NCBI RefSeq assembly: GCF_002930645.1
Contig: NZ_PSNW01000003.1
Coordinates: forward strand, 248,001-312,000
Source: Solimonas fluminis
GTDB lineage: Bacteria > Pseudomonadota > Gammaproteobacteria > Nevskiales > Nevskiaceae
DNA: 64,000 bases
Direction of reading: 5' to 3'
Shown here: in pieces, positions 1-8,799 of the stretch
How positions within the stretch are numbered: position 1 is the stretch's first letter
Layout of the letters: the number at the start of each line of letters is the position of its first letter
Program-made: the position numbers and the translations under genes
The notes under the pieces: model-generated
Told to the model about the DNA's origin: nothing
Databases searched by the model: none
What the model saw: only the letters and a program-made list of their open reading frames with translations

Positions 1-544
1 CGATGACCTTGATGCCGCCCCGGGGGACGGCCTCGAAGGCGCCGGTGCGGATCTCCTGCGCGCGACGTGGATAGTGCGCGCAGATGTAGCCGTACTCGGT
101 GACGTGCAGGATCTGCACGGTGCCGGAGCGGAAGGTGAGGCCCACGCGGAGGCTGGAACCGTTGGCGAAGATCATCTCGCTCTCGGTCTCCTTGACGGTG
201 GGCACGGCGGCGCGCAGCTCCGGCGGCAGGTTGTCGTAGGCGAACTTGATCTTGTCGCGGAAGATCACCTTGGCGTCTTCCTTGGTGTGGGCGATGACGC
301 CCACCGACACGTCGCGGTTGAACAGGCAGGTGTCGAGCCACAGCATGCAGTAGCCGGTGGTGATGCCGAGCTGGCGCACCTTGAGTTCCAGGTTGTTGTG
401 CGCCAGGTGCCCGTAGGCACGCTGCTGTGCCCAGTTGGGTGCGAAGCGGATGCGCTTTCCTTCCTTGTCCTTGATCCAGTAGAGATTCGACAGGCGCCAG
501 GCGCGGTCGGCCAGCGGGGAGACTTCAGCGGCGGACGAGTCCAT
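1..544 (-). CDS. terL: Phage terminase large subunit, partial (N-terminal 181 residues)
   Basis: ATPase/nuclease motor that packages phage DNA into proheads. The gene runs off the left edge. The visible part carries the N-terminal signature of this TerL family: a FAPNWAQQRAY segment at residues 34-44, then KVRQLGITTG (55-64), which replaces a classical Walker A, and the hydrophobic strand VSVGVIAHTKEDAK (80-93). The start overlaps the end of the small-subunit gene by 20 nt, as is usual for terS-terL pairs. The assignment rests on recalled family motifs and on the terS neighbour. Confidence 0.85.
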   Translation of the reverse strand, partial: MDSSAAEVSPLADRAWRLSNLYWIKDKEGKRIRFAPNWAQQRAYGHLAHNNLELKVRQLGITTGYCMLWLDTCLFNRDVSVGVIAHTKEDAKVIFRDKIKFAYDNLPPELRAAVPTVKETESEMIFANGSSLRVGLTFRSGTVQILHVTEYGYICAHYPRRAQEIRTGAFEAVPRGGIKVI

Positions 545-941
545 GCAGGCCTCCATTGTGTTGCGCGGCTTCGGAGAGAAGCTGCGCCAGGCTGCCCTCG
601 CCTTCCGCTTCCTGCGCGACACCGGCATCGAAGACGCCCAGGGCCTTGCCCAGCAGTTCCAGGGCCTTGAGGCGGTCGATGGTCTGCAGGCTGCGGACCT
701 GCTTGGTCTCGGTGCTGCCCTCGTCGTGCTCGTCCTTGCGCTTGAGTCCGCTCTGGTCCTGCCACTCCAGGCCGGAGATGGCGGCGGCGGTGTCGTCGTC
801 CCAGTCCTGCGGCGGCCTGAGGTTGCCGGCGGCGTCGAACAGCCGGCGCACGTCGAAGCGCGCGGCGCGGGAGAGATGGGCCAGGACTTCGTCGCGGCCC
901 ATGTGCTGCGCGGCCCAGGGGTTGTTGCCTTTGGATTTCAT
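525..941 (-). CDS. terS: Phage terminase small subunit
   Basis: 138-residue DNA-recognition subunit of the packaging terminase. It opens with MKSKGNNPWAAQHMGRDEVL and has an acidic, charged middle (KRKDEHDEGSTETK) followed by a helical segment SLQTIDRLKALELLGKALGVF, which is typical of phage TerS oligomerisation regions. It is followed directly by terL with a 20-nt overlap and preceded by lysis genes on the same strand. The longer open frame upstream of position 941 is out of frame with the neighbouring lysis genes and is not used. Confidence 0.75.
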   Translation of the reverse strand: MKSKGNNPWAAQHMGRDEVLAHLSRAARFDVRRLFDAAGNLRPPQDWDDDTAAAISGLEWQDQSGLKRKDEHDEGSTETKQVRSLQTIDRLKALELLGKALGVFDAGVAQEAEGEGSLAQLLSEAAQHNGGLHGLVRR

Positions 942-955
942 GTCTGGCTCCTGGC

Positions 956-1510
956 TCAGAACACCCAGCCGAGTCGCGCCCGGCCCTGCAGGGCACCGCC
1001 GTCTTCCACGCTCAGTTCCACGCCGACGCGGAAGCGGCCGAGGTCGCGCTCCAGCCAGAGGCCGGGCCGCTCGCGGCGCAGGTCCAGGCTGGCGCCGGCG
1101 GCCCAGGCGCGCGTTGCCGGCACCGGGACGGGCTCCAGCGCCAGGTCCAGCGCCCGGGTCACTTCGCCGTCCGGCGAACTGGCGACCACGCGGCGGCCGC
1201 CGTCGAGCTGCAGCAGCGACAGGTCCAGCGACAGCGGCGGGCAGTCCTCGCGCGCAGGCTGCACGGTGAGAGCGACGCGGCGCTCTTCCTTCCCGCCGCG
1301 CGGCAGGAGGTGGGGCGTCCGGGGGAGATCGGCAGGCGGCGCCGCACGCGCTGCGACGATGCTGCCGTCGCGCTGGCGCAGCGCCGGCAGGGGACGGCGG
1401 TCCTCGACCGCGGCGACCGGCGCCGGATGCAGGCTCCAGCCGATGACGCCGCCCGCCAGGATGCCGAGCAGCAGGACCAGGGCCAGCAGGACCAGGTAGA
1501 GGCGGCTCAT
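956..1510 (-). CDS. Conserved phage membrane protein between lysozyme and terminase
   Basis: 184 residues. One N-terminal membrane helix (about residues 5-27, LVLLALVLLLGILAGGVIGW) is followed by a soluble domain containing LTVQPAREDCPPLSLDLSLL and RRVVASSPDGEV. I recall similar sequences as hypothetical proteins in phage late operons, always next to lysozyme or terminase. Its ATG overlaps the lysozyme stop by 4 nt, so the two are translationally coupled. The position after the endolysin would suit a spanin, but I see no lipobox or clear coiled coil, so the function remains unknown. Confidence 0.6.
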   Translation of the reverse strand: MSRLYLVLLALVLLLGILAGGVIGWSLHPAPVAAVEDRRPLPALRQRDGSIVAARAAPPADLPRTPHLLPRGGKEERRVALTVQPAREDCPPLSLDLSLLQLDGGRRVVASSPDGEVTRALDLALEPVPVPATRAWAAGASLDLRRERPGLWLERDLGRFRVGVELSVEDGGALQGRARLGWVF

Positions 1511-1956
1511 GACGGGCGCTCGCACAGCTCGCGCTCCGCGGCGCGGCGCCGCTCCAGGCCGGGCAGGCGGACGCCGCGCGCGTGGACCCAGCGGCCGAGT
1601 TCCGCGCAGGCACCGGCGTAGTCGCCGGCATTGAGCCGGCGCGCCAGCGTGGAACGGCAGAACGCGCGCGAGCCGACGTTGAAGCTGAAGGAGGTGAAGG
1701 CCGCGCGCTGGCCCGGGGTGAGCGGCACGCGCACGCAAGCCATCATGGCGTCATGCGCCGCGAGCAGTTCGCGGCCCAGCAGGGCCTCGCACTGCGCGCG
1801 CGTGGCGGTGTCGCCCAGGCGCACGCCGGCGGTGCTGCCGTAGCAGATCGTGGGAATGCCCACCGGGTCGCGGTAGGCCGCGGTGCGCAGGCCCTCGAAC
1901 CCGGCCACCAGCACGAAGCAGCCGAGCAGGCCTGCAGCGGCGAGCCGGGCCTTCAT
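1507..1956 (-). CDS. Phage lysozyme (GH24 endolysin) with N-terminal signal-anchor segment
   Basis: 149-residue muramidase that cuts host peptidoglycan at lysis. The T4-type triad is present with exact family spacing: E21, D30 and T36 in GFEGLRTAAYRDPVGIPTICYG. Residues 5-19 are hydrophobic and Ala/Gly-rich and run straight into the catalytic Glu. This is the layout of SAR endolysins, which are exported by Sec and released from the membrane. A cysteine sits inside this segment (C13), with more at C38 and beyond. The ATG overlaps the holin stop (ATGA). Confidence 0.88.
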   Translation of the reverse strand: MKARLAAAGLLGCFVLVAGFEGLRTAAYRDPVGIPTICYGSTAGVRLGDTATRAQCEALLGRELLAAHDAMMACVRVPLTPGQRAAFTSFSFNVGSRAFCRSTLARRLNAGDYAGACAELGRWVHARGVRLPGLERRRAAERELCERPS

Positions 1957-2132
1957 GCCCGCCCCCGCAGCTCGCGCCGCCACTTCCACAGCAGGTGCGC
2001 GCCCTGCAGCGCGAGATAGGCCAGCGTGAACCAGCCCACCAGGTCGTGGACGGTGATGCCGCTGAAGAAGGCCAGCACCGGCGGGCCGGACCTGGCCGCG
2101 GCGGCGGTGACATCGCCTCGCATGTCGATCAT
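1953..2132 (-). CDS. Small phage holin-like membrane protein
   Basis: 59 residues beginning MIDMRGDVTAAAARSGPPVL, with a hydrophobic stretch at about residues 19-48 and a basic tail (KWRRELRGRA). Short size, one or two membrane segments, a positively charged C-terminus and an ATGA overlap with the lysozyme start fit a holin or pinholin, the pore that triggers SAR endolysins. A GGAG sequence lies about 8 nt before the first ATG. The family cannot be assigned from sequence alone. Confidence 0.6.
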   Translation of the reverse strand: MIDMRGDVTAAAARSGPPVLAFFSGITVHDLVGWFTLAYLALQGAHLLWKWRRELRGRA

Positions 2133-2150
2133 CGAAGGTCTCCGGAAACG

Positions 2151-2175
2151 AAAAAGCCCGGCGCGAGGGCCGGGC
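2151..2175 (-). terminator. Rho-independent terminator upstream of the lysis genes
   Basis: GCCCGGC (2156-2162) pairs with GCCGGGC (2169-2175). In the minus direction the stem is followed by five T residues. It would stop transcripts arriving from above 2175, just before the holin gene. This is where an antiterminator such as Q would be needed for late expression. Confidence 0.65.
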
Positions 2176-2210
2176 GTTGGGGGGAAGAAAGCGCGCAGGC
2201 AGGAACGACA

Positions 2211-2233
2211 AAGCCCGGCACGGGGCCGGGCTT
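2211..2233. terminator. Second tandem GC hairpin
   Basis: A perfect 9-bp stem, AAGCCCGGC (2211-2219) with GCCGGGCTT (2225-2233), and a 5-nt loop. It repeats the core of the 2156-2175 hairpin, giving two terminator-like hairpins 36 nt apart. The T run is short on both strands. Confidence 0.5.
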
Positions 2234-2293
2234 GTCGAACTCTGGACGCAAGCTCTCTGCGGACTATTTTACGTCCGGGGAAGCGGTACTCCT

Positions 2294-2307
2294 AACGGAA
2301 CTCCGTT
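2294..2307. promoter_or_regulatory. Operator-like palindrome related to the phage repressor sites
   Basis: AACGGAACTCCGTT has perfect half-sites AACGGA/TCCGTT around AC. The same half-sites (ACGGA/TCCGT) occur repeatedly at 9549-9599 and 10411-10478 beside the CI and Cro genes. The rest of 2234-2408 holds no gene that I can support. This site lies 162 nt upstream of the holin start, on the other side of the two hairpins. Confidence 0.45.
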
Positions 2308-2408
2308 TTCTTTCATGACCGTGGCCCTGTGCCTGTCCCTTGAGGAGAGGCACCTGATGGATGCGAGCCTTGAGGCCGGGGACTCGGCGCGAAAGGCCGC
2401 CCCCTGCC

Positions 2409-3425
2409 CTACTTCTCCAGCGAACGGCGGTACTCTCCCGGCGCCTTGCCGAACCAGCGCCGGAAGGCGCGCGTGAAGCTGGCGGTGTCGCCGTAGCCGA
2501 GCTGCAGGGCCATCTCGTCGATCTTCATCTCGGTGCCTTCCAGCAGTTGCACGGCGGCCTGCTTGCGCTCGGCTTCCATGAGATCGCGAAAGCTGCTGCC
2601 CTCTTCCTCCAGCCGGCGGCGCAGGCTGCGCGGCGCCATGGCCAGTTGCTGCGCCACGTCCTCCAGCGAGGCCACGAAGCCCAGCGGGCCCAGCAGCAGC
2701 CGGCGCACCTGCCCCGCCACGCCGGCGACCTGACGGCGCTCGAGCTGGAGGCGGCACTGGTCCTCGAGCAGGCGCACCAGGTGCGCGTCGTACATCGGCA
2801 GCGGCGCCTCGGCATCCTCGCGCCGCAGCACCAGGGCGTTGCGCGCACTGCCGTACCGCGGGGCGATGCCGCAGAGTTCCTCGATGCGCGCGGCGTGCCC
2901 GGGCTCCCGCCCCTGGAACTCCAGCCGCTGCACGCGCAGGCCCTGCAGGCCCAGCTCGTGCAGCAGGTTGACGGCGGTGGCCATGTCGCGCTCCAGCAGG
3001 AACTGGCGCAGGTGCTGCGGGATGGCCGCCGGATCGGCACTGACGCCGAATTCCCGCTCGTCGGCGAACAGCGCGAGCTGGCAGTAGGCGGTGCTCAGCG
3101 GCAGGTAGCGCAGGGCGCTCTGCGTGGCCTCGCGCAGGTTGCGGCTGATGCGCATCACGAAGCCCCAGATGCCGAAGGTGGCGACGTTGTACTGCAGCCC
3201 CAGTTCGAAGCCCAGCGCCGGCACCTGCGGCAGCGCCAGGATCAGGTTCTCCAGCAGGCGCATCTCCTGCTCGCGCGCGATCAGGGTTTCCGCATCCTTG
3301 AGCTGGGCCTCGCCGATGCCGGTGCCGAGCAGGCAGGTGGCGGCGTCCACGCCATGGCGGGCCCCGAAGTTGACCATCACCTGGGCGATGGCAATGGGGT
3401 GCTGGAAGCTGGCCTCGGCGGGCAT
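2409..3425 (-). CDS. AraC-family transcriptional regulator (OruR/arabinose-binding-like N-terminus)
   Basis: 338 residues. The N-terminal two thirds resemble the Arabinose_bd/OruR type sensor region (AIAQVMVNFGARHGVDAATC near the start). The last ~90 residues are a double HTH AraC domain: LEDVAQQLAMAPRSLRRRLEE for the first helix-turn-helix and IDEMALQLGYGDTASFTRAF for the second. It is divergent from the desaturase at 3551 with 125 bp between, so it probably controls that gene. The inducer is unknown, but this regulator subtype is often found beside lipid or alkane genes. Confidence 0.88.
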   Translation of the reverse strand: MPAEASFQHPIAIAQVMVNFGARHGVDAATCLLGTGIGEAQLKDAETLIAREQEMRLLENLILALPQVPALGFELGLQYNVATFGIWGFVMRISRNLREATQSALRYLPLSTAYCQLALFADEREFGVSADPAAIPQHLRQFLLERDMATAVNLLHELGLQGLRVQRLEFQGREPGHAARIEELCGIAPRYGSARNALVLRREDAEAPLPMYDAHLVRLLEDQCRLQLERRQVAGVAGQVRRLLLGPLGFVASLEDVAQQLAMAPRSLRRRLEEEGSSFRDLMEAERKQAAVQLLEGTEMKIDEMALQLGYGDTASFTRAFRRWFGKAPGEYRRSLEK

Positions 3426-3550
3426 GGAAGGTCCGGCGCCCGGATCAGGCCGCTGGCCGCAAATGCATGGCGGCAGGCCGGCAATGCCCTTCTGGGCAGG
3501 CGGCGCCGCGGCTACCGTGCGAGCGGTGAAGTTTCGGGCGGGAGTGAACC

Positions 3551-4447
3551 ATGCAGCAGGATCTGGTTTCGTTGAACAGGCAGGCCATTGCCACGGCCCG
3601 GGAATATACAGGCGAGCTGGCGTGGCCGACAGTGGCGCTGGCGCTGGCGGTGCTGCTGGCCTTCATCGCCAACCTCGGGCTGTTCGCGGCGGGGGTGACG
3701 CCGCTGTGGGTGGCGCTGCCCGCCTACGCCATGCTGACCTACATGTCGTACACGCCGCTCCACGAGGCGGCGCACGGCAACATCCACGGCGGCCACGACC
3801 GGATGCAGTGGCTCAACGACCTCTGCGGCTACCTGGTGGCCCCGCTGATCATGGTGCCCTTCTCCACCCACAAGGTGGAGCACTTCACGCATCACCGCTA
3901 CACCAACCAGCCGGGCAAGGATCCGGACTTCGTCGTCAGCGGCATGGGCAAGGGCCCGCTGGCCTTCATCCGCCACGGCCTGGGCTTCCTGTGGGTGCAG
4001 AACACCTTCCTGTTCCGCGACTACTGGGCCACGGCCCCGCGGCGGGAGCGGGCGACCTATGTGGCCGAGGTCCTGCTGGCCCTGGGCTGGCGCCTGGCGT
4101 TCGCGCTGGCGGTGTCGCGCGAGCATACGGTGCTGCTGCTGGTGGCCGGCTACCTGGCGGGGGCCTTCTTCACCGCCTACTGGTTCGCCTACCGGCCGCA
4201 CCTGCCCTACGAGGAGCCGGCGCGCTACCGCAACACCAACAGCCTGATCATGCCGCGCTGGATGAAGCCCCTGGAGTGGTTCTGGCTGGGGCAGAACCTG
4301 CATTCGGTGCACCACCTGTTCCCGCGCGTGCCGTTCTACCGCTACCACGCGCTGCACCGCCGCATCGAGCCGGCCATGCGCGCGCACGGCACGCCGATGA
4401 TCGGCATCTTCAGCCGGAGGGACCTGCCGCCGGGAGGATCGGCCTGA
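3551..4447 (+). CDS. Membrane fatty-acid desaturase family protein
   Basis: 298-residue di-iron membrane enzyme of the FA_desaturase family. The three histidine boxes are intact: H71-E-A-A-H75, H107-K-V-E-H-F-T-H-H115 and H251-S-V-H-H255. Hydrophobic spans lie at about 28-64, 92-104 and 170-215. The length is shorter than acyl-CoA desaturases and close to the small desaturase/hydroxylase-like members. It would act in the inner membrane on an acyl or carotenoid-like chain, but the substrate cannot be read from sequence. The AraC gene is divergent. Confidence 0.85.
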   Translation: MQQDLVSLNRQAIATAREYTGELAWPTVALALAVLLAFIANLGLFAAGVTPLWVALPAYAMLTYMSYTPLHEAAHGNIHGGHDRMQWLNDLCGYLVAPLIMVPFSTHKVEHFTHHRYTNQPGKDPDFVVSGMGKGPLAFIRHGLGFLWVQNTFLFRDYWATAPRRERATYVAEVLLALGWRLAFALAVSREHTVLLLVAGYLAGAFFTAYWFAYRPHLPYEEPARYRNTNSLIMPRWMKPLEWFWLGQNLHSVHHLFPRVPFYRYHALHRRIEPAMRAHGTPMIGIFSRRDLPPGGSA

Positions 4448-4597
4448 TCCCGATGTCGGCTTGAGCGAGTCCGTGGCCTCGGTGACGGGCCCGAGATTCC
4501 GCCGCCGCAGAGACTGCCATGGAGGCAGGTGAAAGCCCGGAGCAAGGCCGCGGTGTCCGGCGCCCCGCTCGAACGCACCGTCCGCCGCAGCCTTCGC

Positions 4598-7500
4598 TCA
4601 GGCCGCCCGGGGCAGGGGCTCCAGGTCCATCGTGCGGATCTGATCGGGCGGCACCGGGCGGCTGAACAGGAAGCCCTGGCCGCTGTTGCAGCCGTGCTGC
4701 AGCAGGAACTGCAGCTGCGAGGGTTTCTCCACGCCTTCGGCCAGAACCTCCAGCTGCAGGATGGTGCCCAGGGCGATGATGGCCGAGATGATCTCCGCAT
4801 CGGTGGCGTCCTCCGGCACGTCGCGGACGAAGGCGCGGTCGATCTTGAGCTTGTCCACCGGGAAGCGCTTGAGATAGACCAGCGAGGAATAGCCGGTGCC
4901 GAAATCGTCGATGGCGATGCGCAGCCCCAGCGCCTTGAGACGGCTGACCTTGTCCTGCACGTGCGCGGTGTCGCCGGCCAGCGCCCCCTCGGTGATTTCC
5001 AGCTCCAGCACCTGCGGGGGCAGCCCGGTCTCGGCGAGGATGGCGCGCACGCGGTCGTCGATGTCGGGCAGGCCCAGCTGGCGCGGCGAGAGGTTGACCG
5101 CCAGCGTGCCCAGCTCGAAGCCTTCCGAGCGCCAGCGCGCCACCTGCGTGCAGGCCTGGCGCAGCACCCACTCGCCCAGCGGCACGATCAGGCCGGTGTC
5201 CTCCGCCAGCGGGATGAACTCGCCGGGCGGCACGGTGCGGCCCTCGCCGTCCTGCCAGCGCACCAGCGCCTCGACACCGCGCAGGCGGCCGTTGGCCAGG
5301 TTGACCAGCGGCTGGTAGTGCAGCGTGAACTCCTCGCGTTCCAGCGCGCGGCGCAGGCGCGCCTCCAACTCCAGCCGCGAGGCGGCCACCTGGGTCAGCG
5401 AGGCGTTGTAGAAGCGGTAGGTGCCGCGCCCCGCCGCCTTGGCCTCGTAGAGCGCGGAGTCGGCGTGCTTGATGACGTCGCCCGCGCTGTCGCCGTCGGC
5501 CGGGAACAGGCTGATGCCGATGCTCAGGCCCACGTAGGCCTGGTGGCCGCCGGACAGCAGGAAGGGCTGCCCGATGCACTCGATCAGCGAGCGCGCGACC
5601 CGTGCGGCATCCTCGGCCTGGCCCAGGCCTTCCAGCAGCACCACGAACTCGTCGCCGCCCTGGCGCACCAGCAGGTCGGACTCGCGCAGCGCGGCGCGCA
5701 GGCGCTGCGCCGCAAAGGTGAGCAGCTCGTCGCCCGCGGCATGGCCCAGGCTGTCGTTGACGTTCTTGAAGCGGTCCAGGTCCATCATCAGCAGGGCGCC
5801 GGAGTGTCCGCTGCGGCGGCCTCGCACCAGGGCCTCGTCCAGCTTGCTGCGCAGCACCAGGCGATTGGGCAGCCCGGTGAGCGCATCGTGGTGCGCCAGG
5901 TGCTCCAGCTGCGCCTCGGACTGCTTGATGCGGCTGATGTCGGAGAAGCTGCCGACGTAGTTCACCAGCTTGCCGGCGGCATCGTGCACGGCGCTGATGG
6001 TCTGCCACTCCGGGAAGATCTCGCCGTTCTTGCGGCGGTTCCACATCTCGCCTTGCCAGAAGCCCTGGCTGCGGATGGCATCCCAGACCTTGGCGTAGAA
6101 GGCCGCATCCTGCCGGCCCGACTTGAGCAGGCGCATGTTCTGGCCGATCAGCTCCGGCTCGCCGTAGCCGGTGATCGCGCAGAACGCCGGGTTCACTGCC
6201 AGGATCTGTCCTTCAGGATCGGTGATCACCACGCCCTCGTGCGTGCCGGTGAAGACCGTGGCCGCCTGGCGCAACTGGAGCTCCTGCGCCTTGCGCTCCG
6301 TCACGTCATGCAGGAACCCATGCCAGGTAACGCCTCCGTCCGGATCGGCCTCCGGCATGGAGCGCCCCTCCAGCCACAGGATCTTGCCGTCCTGCGCATG
6401 GATGCGCATCTCCCGGTGCCAGGGCGTGCCCGCGCTGCAGGCCTGCTCGATGGAGTCGATGAGGCCCTGCAGGTCCTCCGGCAGCACGCGCGCAAACACC
6501 GCCGTCATGTCGTTGGCCACCTGTTCCGCCGTCACGCCGAACAGGGCCTCGAAGGGCGGCGAGACATAGGGCATGCGATAGCTGCCGTCCTGCAGCCGGC
6601 GGAAGGCGAACAGGGCGCCCGGCAGCGTGCCGGCGACCCGGCTGATGTACTGCTGCAGGGTCAGGCGTTCGCGCAGTGCCAGCTCGATGGCCTTGCGCTC
6701 GCTGATGTTGACGTGCGTGCCGACCAGGCGCTGCAGCCGGCCGCCCGCGCCGTAGACGGGAAAGCCCTGGCTCTGGATGTGGATGTAGGCGCCATGCTTG
6801 TGCCGCATGCGGAAGTCCAGCTCCAGGCTGCGCGCCTTGCCGTCGCGTATGTCCTGCACGGCCTCGCGCAGGCGCGGGAGATCCTCCGGATGCAGCAAGC
6901 CCTCGTAGGTGGCGATGTTGCCGTCCAGCTCATCCTCGCCGTAGCCGAGCATGGCCTTCCAGCCGCCGGAGTAGTACACGCGGCCGTCGTCCAGGTTCCA
7001 GTCCCAGACGCCGTGGTGCGCGCCGCGCATGGCGAGCTCGAAACGCTCCTCGCTCTGGCGATGCGCCTCCTCGGCGCGGCGGCGCTCGGTGACGTCGCGG
7101 ATGGCGCCGAAGAGATACAGCGGCCGGCCCTGCGCGTCGCGCACCAGGCTGGGGTTCACGGCCACCCAGAGTTCGCTGCCGTCCTTGCGCAGGTAGCGCT
7201 TCTCGTAGGTGCCCACCTGCAGGCCGGCCGCCACCGCGTCGCGCTGGCGCCGGGTTTCGTCCAGGTCGTCAGGGTGCGTGATGCCGACGAAGCCCTTCTC
7301 CATCAGCTCCTCGGCGCTGTAGCCGGTCATGCGGCACATCATGGCATTGACCCGCAGCAGCCGTCCTTCGATGGTCGAGATCATCATGCCGATGCTGGCG
7401 TTCTCGAAGGCCTCGCGGAAGCGCTGCTCGGAATCTTCCAGAGCCTGGGTCTGCCGCAGCTCCGCCAGTGCAGTGCGCAAGCGCCCACGCTGCAGCTGCT

Positions 7501-8722
7501 GCTGCAGCAGCAACAGGCTCAGCGTGGTCGCCACCAGCAGCAGGCCGCCGAACAGCCAGGCCACGCGCTGCAGGCCCGCCAGCGCCTCGGCCTCGTCGAC
7601 CTGCGTGACCAGCACCCAGGGGGTTCCGGCGATGGGCTCGGCCTGCGCCAGCACCACCACGCCGCGGTAGTCGCGCCCGCGCTGCACCTGGCCGTGCCGC
7701 CCCATCAGCATGTCGGGCACGCGCGATTCGGCACCCGGCATCGTGCGCTCCAGCACGGCCTGCGGCCGCTGCCGCAGCGGCGTGAGGAACTGCACCCGCC
7801 CCCGGTCGGAGCGCACCAGGTAGGTTTCGCCGCTGCGGGACTCGGAGATGCGCCGCGCGACGATGGAGAACAGCTCGGTTTCGTCGGCGTCCTCCAGCAT
7901 CAGCACCGCCAGCGCTTGCCCCGGCCGCCCTCCGGGGATGGGCACCGCGAGCGCAAGGTGCAGGGGATCGCCGGGGCGGTCGCGGTGCAGGTCTTCCAGC
8001 TCGATGCGGCCATGGGCTGCCGCAAGGCGCGCGGTCTCTTCCGCCGCGCCCGACAGGGGCCCATCCTGGTTCAGCAAGGGCCGCCCTGCCGGGTCATGCA
8101 GGCGCACCTCGCGCAGCTGCAGGCGGTCGCGCACGGAGGCCAGCCAGTCCCGCAGGCGCTGCCTGTCGGCCGCATCGGGGCGTCGCAGCCATCGCTGCAG
8201 CAGCTCCGCCATCAGCGGATCGGCACCGGCACCTGCGGCCTGCATCTGGCGGCTGGCGTAGAGGGTGGCGATGCGCTCCGCCTTGAGCTGCGTCTCGGTG
8301 CCCAGGTCCGCCCCGACATCCTGCATCAGCAGGGAGCGCTGCTCGCGGTAGGCGATGGCGCTGATGACGCAGACCAATACCGCCAGCAGCAGGACGCTCG
8401 CCAGCAGCGGCGGCATGGGCAATGCCGAGCGCGCCGGCCCCGCCTCCGGCTCTGCCTGGCGGCGGAAGCCGAAGAACAGCAGGGCCGCGGTCACCACCGC
8501 AAACAGCAGGCCCTTGGCGGCGCTGATGCTCGCGGCCAGCGCGGGGTCCGGCATCGAAGCCACCCAGCGATCGCCCAGGTGGATCCAGGCGGCAGCCAGG
8601 ACGAGATAGACACCCGCAATGCGCGCCGCGCGTTCCCCTCGCGATAGCGACGGCTTCCCGGCGCGCGAACCCGCAAGGGCCGCGACGGCTTTGCCACACC
8701 ACCGTGGGAAAGGGAAACGCAT
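4598..8722 (-). CDS. Membrane sensor with multiple PAS domains, GGDEF and EAL (cyclic-di-GMP turnover)
   Basis: 1374 residues. Two hydrophobic segments near the N-terminus (RIAGVYLVLAAAWIHLGDRW) and a third near residue 105 precede an extracytoplasmic region that ends at a further membrane helix (VAWLFGGLLLVATTLSLLLL). Four PAS/PAC units follow, each ending in a D(V/I)(T/S)ER-type motif. GGDEF is intact (RQGGDEF), and the EAL domain keeps GVEALVRW, DDFGTGYSSL and AEGVEK, so phosphodiesterase activity is plausible. I chose the ATG at 8722 because longer frames run into the phage regulator. No strong ribosome binding site is visible. It lies between the two phage blocks. Confidence 0.85.
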   Translation of the reverse strand: MRFPFPRWCGKAVAALAGSRAGKPSLSRGERAARIAGVYLVLAAAWIHLGDRWVASMPDPALAASISAAKGLLFAVVTAALLFFGFRRQAEPEAGPARSALPMPPLLASVLLLAVLVCVISAIAYREQRSLLMQDVGADLGTETQLKAERIATLYASRQMQAAGAGADPLMAELLQRWLRRPDAADRQRLRDWLASVRDRLQLREVRLHDPAGRPLLNQDGPLSGAAEETARLAAAHGRIELEDLHRDRPGDPLHLALAVPIPGGRPGQALAVLMLEDADETELFSIVARRISESRSGETYLVRSDRGRVQFLTPLRQRPQAVLERTMPGAESRVPDMLMGRHGQVQRGRDYRGVVVLAQAEPIAGTPWVLVTQVDEAEALAGLQRVAWLFGGLLLVATTLSLLLLQQQLQRGRLRTALAELRQTQALEDSEQRFREAFENASIGMMISTIEGRLLRVNAMMCRMTGYSAEELMEKGFVGITHPDDLDETRRQRDAVAAGLQVGTYEKRYLRKDGSELWVAVNPSLVRDAQGRPLYLFGAIRDVTERRRAEEAHRQSEERFELAMRGAHHGVWDWNLDDGRVYYSGGWKAMLGYGEDELDGNIATYEGLLHPEDLPRLREAVQDIRDGKARSLELDFRMRHKHGAYIHIQSQGFPVYGAGGRLQRLVGTHVNISERKAIELALRERLTLQQYISRVAGTLPGALFAFRRLQDGSYRMPYVSPPFEALFGVTAEQVANDMTAVFARVLPEDLQGLIDSIEQACSAGTPWHREMRIHAQDGKILWLEGRSMPEADPDGGVTWHGFLHDVTERKAQELQLRQAATVFTGTHEGVVITDPEGQILAVNPAFCAITGYGEPELIGQNMRLLKSGRQDAAFYAKVWDAIRSQGFWQGEMWNRRKNGEIFPEWQTISAVHDAAGKLVNYVGSFSDISRIKQSEAQLEHLAHHDALTGLPNRLVLRSKLDEALVRGRRSGHSGALLMMDLDRFKNVNDSLGHAAGDELLTFAAQRLRAALRESDLLVRQGGDEFVVLLEGLGQAEDAARVARSLIECIGQPFLLSGGHQAYVGLSIGISLFPADGDSAGDVIKHADSALYEAKAAGRGTYRFYNASLTQVAASRLELEARLRRALEREEFTLHYQPLVNLANGRLRGVEALVRWQDGEGRTVPPGEFIPLAEDTGLIVPLGEWVLRQACTQVARWRSEGFELGTLAVNLSPRQLGLPDIDDRVRAILAETGLPPQVLELEITEGALAGDTAHVQDKVSRLKALGLRIAIDDFGTGYSSLVYLKRFPVDKLKIDRAFVRDVPEDATDAEIISAIIALGTILQLEVLAEGVEKPSQLQFLLQHGCNSGQGFLFSRPVPPDQIRTMDLEPLPRAA

Positions 8723-8799
8723 GCCGGCTGTATCGGCCGCAGTTCCCCAAGCTGTAGGGCTTTTGCATCGCCCCCGCTGTGGATGGCGGGCCGCTGCGG

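Noticed and set aside
4529-8647. A long plus-strand frame (over 1300 codons) opposite the PAS-GGDEF-EAL gene
   Set aside because: Gln/Arg/Leu-rich with no domain, while the minus-strand frame has intact GGDEF and EAL motifs.
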